Notes under the pieces: generated by a model
Seen by the model: only the letters and a program-made list of their open reading frames with translations
Database searches by the model: none
What the model was told of the DNA's origin: nothing
Position numbers and translations under genes: made by a program
Source of the DNA: an uncultured Porphyromonas sp.
GTDB taxonomy: Bacteria; Bacteroidota; Bacteroidia; Bacteroidales; Porphyromonadaceae
NCBI GenBank assembly: GCA_900538385.1
Contig: UWSO01000002.1
Coordinates: 36,754 to 100,753 of the forward strand
DNA: 64,000 nt
Reading direction: 5' to 3'
Shown: positions 61,573 through 64,000 of the stretch, piece by piece
Position numbering within the stretch: position 1 is the stretch's first letter
Layout: each line of letters begins with the position of its first letter

Positions 61573-62226
61573 CTACTCCTCGTAAAGCGTCGGGTCCTCC
61601 AGCCCGTTTGCCACAAAAGCATCGTGGCGCTCCCGACAGGTGCCGCAGCGTCCGCAGTGGCGCTCGCCACCCTGATAGCAACTATAAGTCTTGCCGTAGG
61701 GGACCCCAAGACGAGTGCCCCGAGCTACAATCTCAGCTTTCGTGAGCTTCGTGTAGGGCGCTACCAGCTTGACCCCATTGCTGGTGCCAGCCGTGATCGC
61801 CTCTCCCATAGGCTTGACAAAGCTCTCCCGACAGTCTGGGTAGATGGCGTGATCGCCGAAGTGGTTGGCTATGAGTACCTGCTGCAAGTCTCGGCTCTCG
61901 GCCAGTCCTGCTAGGATGCTCAGCATGATGCCATTGCGAAAGGGCACCACCGTCGAGCGCATATTTTCCTCTGAATAGTCCCCCAGCTGCATTTCGCCAC
62001 CCGAGAGGAGGAGGTCACTGCGAAAGTACTCCCCGATGAAGGCGAGCGGGATGATCAGGTAGGGGATCTCTAGCTCACGGCAGATAGCCTTGGCAGCGGC
62101 TAGCTCACGCGCATTGTGCTTGGAGCCGTAGTCGAAGCCCACGGCACAAGCTATCTCCTCACGATATTCGTAGAGGAGCGTCGTGCTATCCACGCCGCCT
62201 GAGAGTGCGATCAGCGAATTGCGCAT
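61573..62226 (-). CDS. queC: 7-cyano-7-deazaguanine synthase QueC
   Basis: ATP-dependent enzyme turning 7-carboxy-7-deazaguanine into preQ0 in queuosine synthesis, 217 residues. PP-loop ATPase motif SGGVDSTT at the N-terminus, and zinc-binding cysteines in CYQGGERHCGRCGTCRER near the C-terminus. It lies 10 bp after proS and 8 bp before the helicase gene, in one transcription unit. Other que genes are not in the window. Confidence 0.95.
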   Translation of the reverse strand: MRNSLIALSGGVDSTTLLYEYREEIACAVGFDYGSKHNARELAAAKAICRELEIPYLIIPLAFIGEYFRSDLLLSGGEMQLGDYSEENMRSTVVPFRNGIMLSILAGLAESRDLQQVLIANHFGDHAIYPDCRESFVKPMGEAITAGTSNGVKLVAPYTKLTKAEIVARGTRLGVPYGKTYSCYQGGERHCGRCGTCRERHDAFVANGLEDPTLYEE

Positions 62227-62236
62227 TACCGCTGTC

Positions 62237-63721
62237 TTAGTAAGAGCGAGCGATGATGACCCGGCACTTAGAGGGGCGACCAGTCACCATACAGCGACCA
62301 GGCTCTGAGGGTATGTCGCGAGGGATGCAGCGGATCGTTGCCTTGGTCTCCTCCTTGATACGTGCCTCCGTCTCGGCTGTGCCGTCCCAGTGGCAGAGGA
62401 AGAAGCCGCCGTCCTCGATGCGCTCCTTGAACTCATCGTAGCTGTCGCAGATGTAGGTGCGATCCTTGAGTGACTGGAGTGAGCGGTTGTAAAGATTGCT
62501 CTGGATCTCCTCGAGTAGTTGCTCAATATGTGCGGAGATGCCCTCTAGCGGCATGGTCTCCTTGGTGAGCGTGTCACGACGAGCCACCTCGACGGTGCCA
62601 TGCTCCAGGTCACGCATACCGAGAGCAAGCCGTACGGGGACACCCTTCATCTCATACTCAGCAAACTTCCACCCAGGCTTCTTATTGTCGTTGTCATCGA
62701 TCTGAACCGATACGCCATGCTGACGTAGCTCGCTGACGATCTTGTCGGCTGTCTCGTGGATGCGTTGCAGCTCCTCCTCGCTCTTGTAGATCGGCACGAT
62801 GACCACTTGGATAGGCGCAATGCGTGGCGGTAGCACCAGCCCGTTGTCATCGCTGTGTGCCATGATGAGCGCACCGACGAGACGTGTGGACACGCCCCAT
62901 GAGGTAGCCCAGACGTAGTCACGATTGCCCTCTTTGTCAAGGAAGGTGACGTCAAACGCCTTGGCGAAGTTTTGTCCTAGGAAGTGCGAAGTACCAGACT
63001 GCAAAGCTTTACCATCCTGCATCATAGCCTCGATGGTGTAGGTGTCGATAGCTCCGGCGAAGCGCTCGGTCTCACTCTTGACCCCGACGATGACCGGCAG
63101 CGCCAGCATCTCACGGGCGAAGTCCTCGTAAACGCCAATCATCTTGCGAGCCTCAGCGATCGCCTCCTCTTGGGTAGCATGTGCCGTGTGACCCTCTTGC
63201 CAGAGGAACTCAGCCGTACGGAGGAAAAGACGCGTACGCATCTCCCAGCGCACCACGTTGGCCCACTGATTACAGAGTAGTGGCAGGTCGCGGTAGCTCT
63301 GGATCCAGTTCTTGTAGGTACTCCAGATGATCGTCTCACTCGTCGGACGAACGATTAGCTCCTCCTCGAGCTTAGCATTGGGGTCTACCTCTACGCCATC
63401 GCCCGCCTCGTTGGTACGCAGTCTGTAGTGCGTCACGACGGCACACTCCTTGGCAAAGCCCTCGACATGCTCCGCCTCGCGGCTGAGGTAGCTCTTAGGG
63501 ATAAAGAGTGGGAAGTAAGCGTTGCTGTGTCCCGTCTCCTTAAATCGACGATCAAGGTCTTGCTGCATCTTCTCCCAGATGCCGTAGCCGTAGGGCTTGA
63601 TGACCATACAGCCGCGCACGGAGGAGTTCTCAGCCAGTCCGGCCTTTACGACGATATCTTGATACCACTGTGAGTAGTTTTCGTCACGTGGTGTGAGTTC
63701 TTTGATCTCTTTTTTAGCCAT
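62237..63721 (-). CDS. proS: Prolyl-tRNA synthetase (archaeal/eukaryotic type)
   Basis: Class IIa aminoacyl-tRNA synthetase of 494 residues charging tRNA-Pro. It lacks the large editing insertion of the E. coli type and has the short C-terminal extension of the archaeal/eukaryotic-like type. Motif 2 and 3 regions are visible (RPTSETIIWSTYKNWIQSYRDLPLLCNQW, here positions about 127-155; WGVSTRLVGALIMAHSDDNG). The anticodon-binding domain follows near 310-410. First gene of proS-queC-helicase. Confidence 0.96.
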   Translation of the reverse strand: MAKKEIKELTPRDENYSQWYQDIVVKAGLAENSSVRGCMVIKPYGYGIWEKMQQDLDRRFKETGHSNAYFPLFIPKSYLSREAEHVEGFAKECAVVTHYRLRTNEAGDGVEVDPNAKLEEELIVRPTSETIIWSTYKNWIQSYRDLPLLCNQWANVVRWEMRTRLFLRTAEFLWQEGHTAHATQEEAIAEARKMIGVYEDFAREMLALPVIVGVKSETERFAGAIDTYTIEAMMQDGKALQSGTSHFLGQNFAKAFDVTFLDKEGNRDYVWATSWGVSTRLVGALIMAHSDDNGLVLPPRIAPIQVVIVPIYKSEEELQRIHETADKIVSELRQHGVSVQIDDNDNKKPGWKFAEYEMKGVPVRLALGMRDLEHGTVEVARRDTLTKETMPLEGISAHIEQLLEEIQSNLYNRSLQSLKDRTYICDSYDEFKERIEDGGFFLCHWDGTAETEARIKEETKATIRCIPRDIPSEPGRCMVTGRPSKCRVIIARSY

Positions 63722-63750
63722 GATGCTAGTCTGTCTAAATTATTTGCTAG

Positions 63751-63781
63751 CAAAGGTACCGCTTTTCGCTAGAATTCACAA
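63751..63781 (-). promoter_or_regulatory. Promoter of proS-queC-helicase
   Basis: On the minus strand TTG at 63781-63779, exactly 20 bp, and TACCTTTG at 63758-63751. This matches the Bacteroidota consensus. The -7 box lies 29 bp before the ATG. I see no gene in 63782-63966. Confidence 0.7.
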
Positions 63782-63966
63782 TCTGAGACGGTTGACCTCC
63801 ATTCCTCAAGTCGTACGAGTAACCCTATGTAGGAATGTATGATCGGACGCAGATCGTCGGTTCGTCCGTTGTCGTACAGCTCTACGTGTAACGATTTGCT
63901 TTCTAAGTTCATATGCAAGCAAAAAGCGAAGTTTTTTTTCGATGATTTTGCTGGAAAGTCGTGACC

Positions 63967-64000
63967 GCTCGGCGGGGTGGGAGCCCCCACCCCGCCGAGC
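63967..64000. repeat. Perfect GC-rich 15-bp inverted repeat at the right edge
   Basis: GCTCGGCGGGGTGGG (63967-63981), loop AGCC, and the exact complement (63986-64000) up to the last base of the window. It may be a strong terminator for a gene beyond the edge or the end of a repeat. What follows it cannot be seen; no T-run follows it on the minus strand. Confidence 0.6.

Noticed and set aside
63769..63990. A 73-codon minus-strand ORF at the right edge
   Set aside because: It overlaps the proS promoter and starts in the GC-rich hairpin; composition is not protein-like at its N-terminus.

Overview
The window looks like chromosomal DNA of a Bacteroidota bacterium of the genus Porphyromonas, most like the asaccharolytic, butyrate-forming species. 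Three things support this. It has SusC/SusD outer-membrane import genes and proteases with C-terminal type IX secretion signals. Promoters are of the Bacteroidota type (TTTG or TTG, about 20 bp, TAnnTTTG). A complete lysine-to-butyrate fermentation cluster is present. The species call is an inference. No rRNA, tRNA, CRISPR array, prophage or insertion sequence was found.

Layout. 1-3.7 kb (minus): a division/cell-wall block, rsmH-ftsL-ftsI, with ftsI running off the left edge. 4.2-12.4 kb (plus): a RagA/RagB-like (SusC/SusD) pair, then a secreted Lys-C/PepK-type serine protease. 12.6-17.2 kb (minus): an operon of a DUF4301 protein, aminopeptidase P, a gamma-carbonic-anhydrase-like hexapeptide protein and a transaldolase-like aldolase. 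17.6-23.7 kb (minus): mutS, then merR after uvrA. 23.8-30 kb (minus): a Ca2+-type P-ATPase, urocanate hydratase, and an ECF sigma factor with a tiny downstream ORF. 30.2-35.9 kb (minus): a surface-polysaccharide operon with three GT2 enzymes, one GT4, an EpsG-like polymerase and a phosphoglycosyl transferase. 36.4-41.8 kb (minus): a second PepK-like protease, a cell-surface adhesin-like protein and a lipoprotein. 42.3-57.1 kb (plus): the lysine fermentation cluster atoD-kal-kce-kdd-kamA-kamB-kamC-kamD-kamE-atoA-bcd-etfB-etfA-crt-hbd. 57.6-60.1 kb (plus): alpha-glucan phosphorylase. 60.2-63.7 kb (minus): proS, queC and a PIF1/RecD-like helicase.

How the genes fit together. Two proteases of a lysine-specific family and a peptide-importer-like SusC/SusD pair sit in the same window as the whole lysine catabolic route: 2,3-aminomutase, B12-dependent 5,6-aminomutase, Kdd, Kce, Kal, CoA transferase and Bcd/Etf. 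This fits an organism living on extracellular protein. Between kamA and kamD are a P-loop protein and a MutS-like ATPase lacking the mismatch-recognition part. They are translationally coupled to the aminomutase genes and are the best candidates for a reactivating system of the B12 enzyme.

The most unusual non-coding content is two dispersed repeat families. The first is a degenerate heptamer array (TTAGAGG-like units in strict 7-bp phase), in six places. At four of these it abuts the -7 promoter box of a minus-strand gene, and at two it supplies the stop codon of a gene. The second is an approximately 190-bp element in five places. It has a CCACGTGG hairpin followed by a T-run, three 21-bp direct repeats, and further CACGTG sequence. 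One pair of copies shows compensatory base changes in the hairpin.
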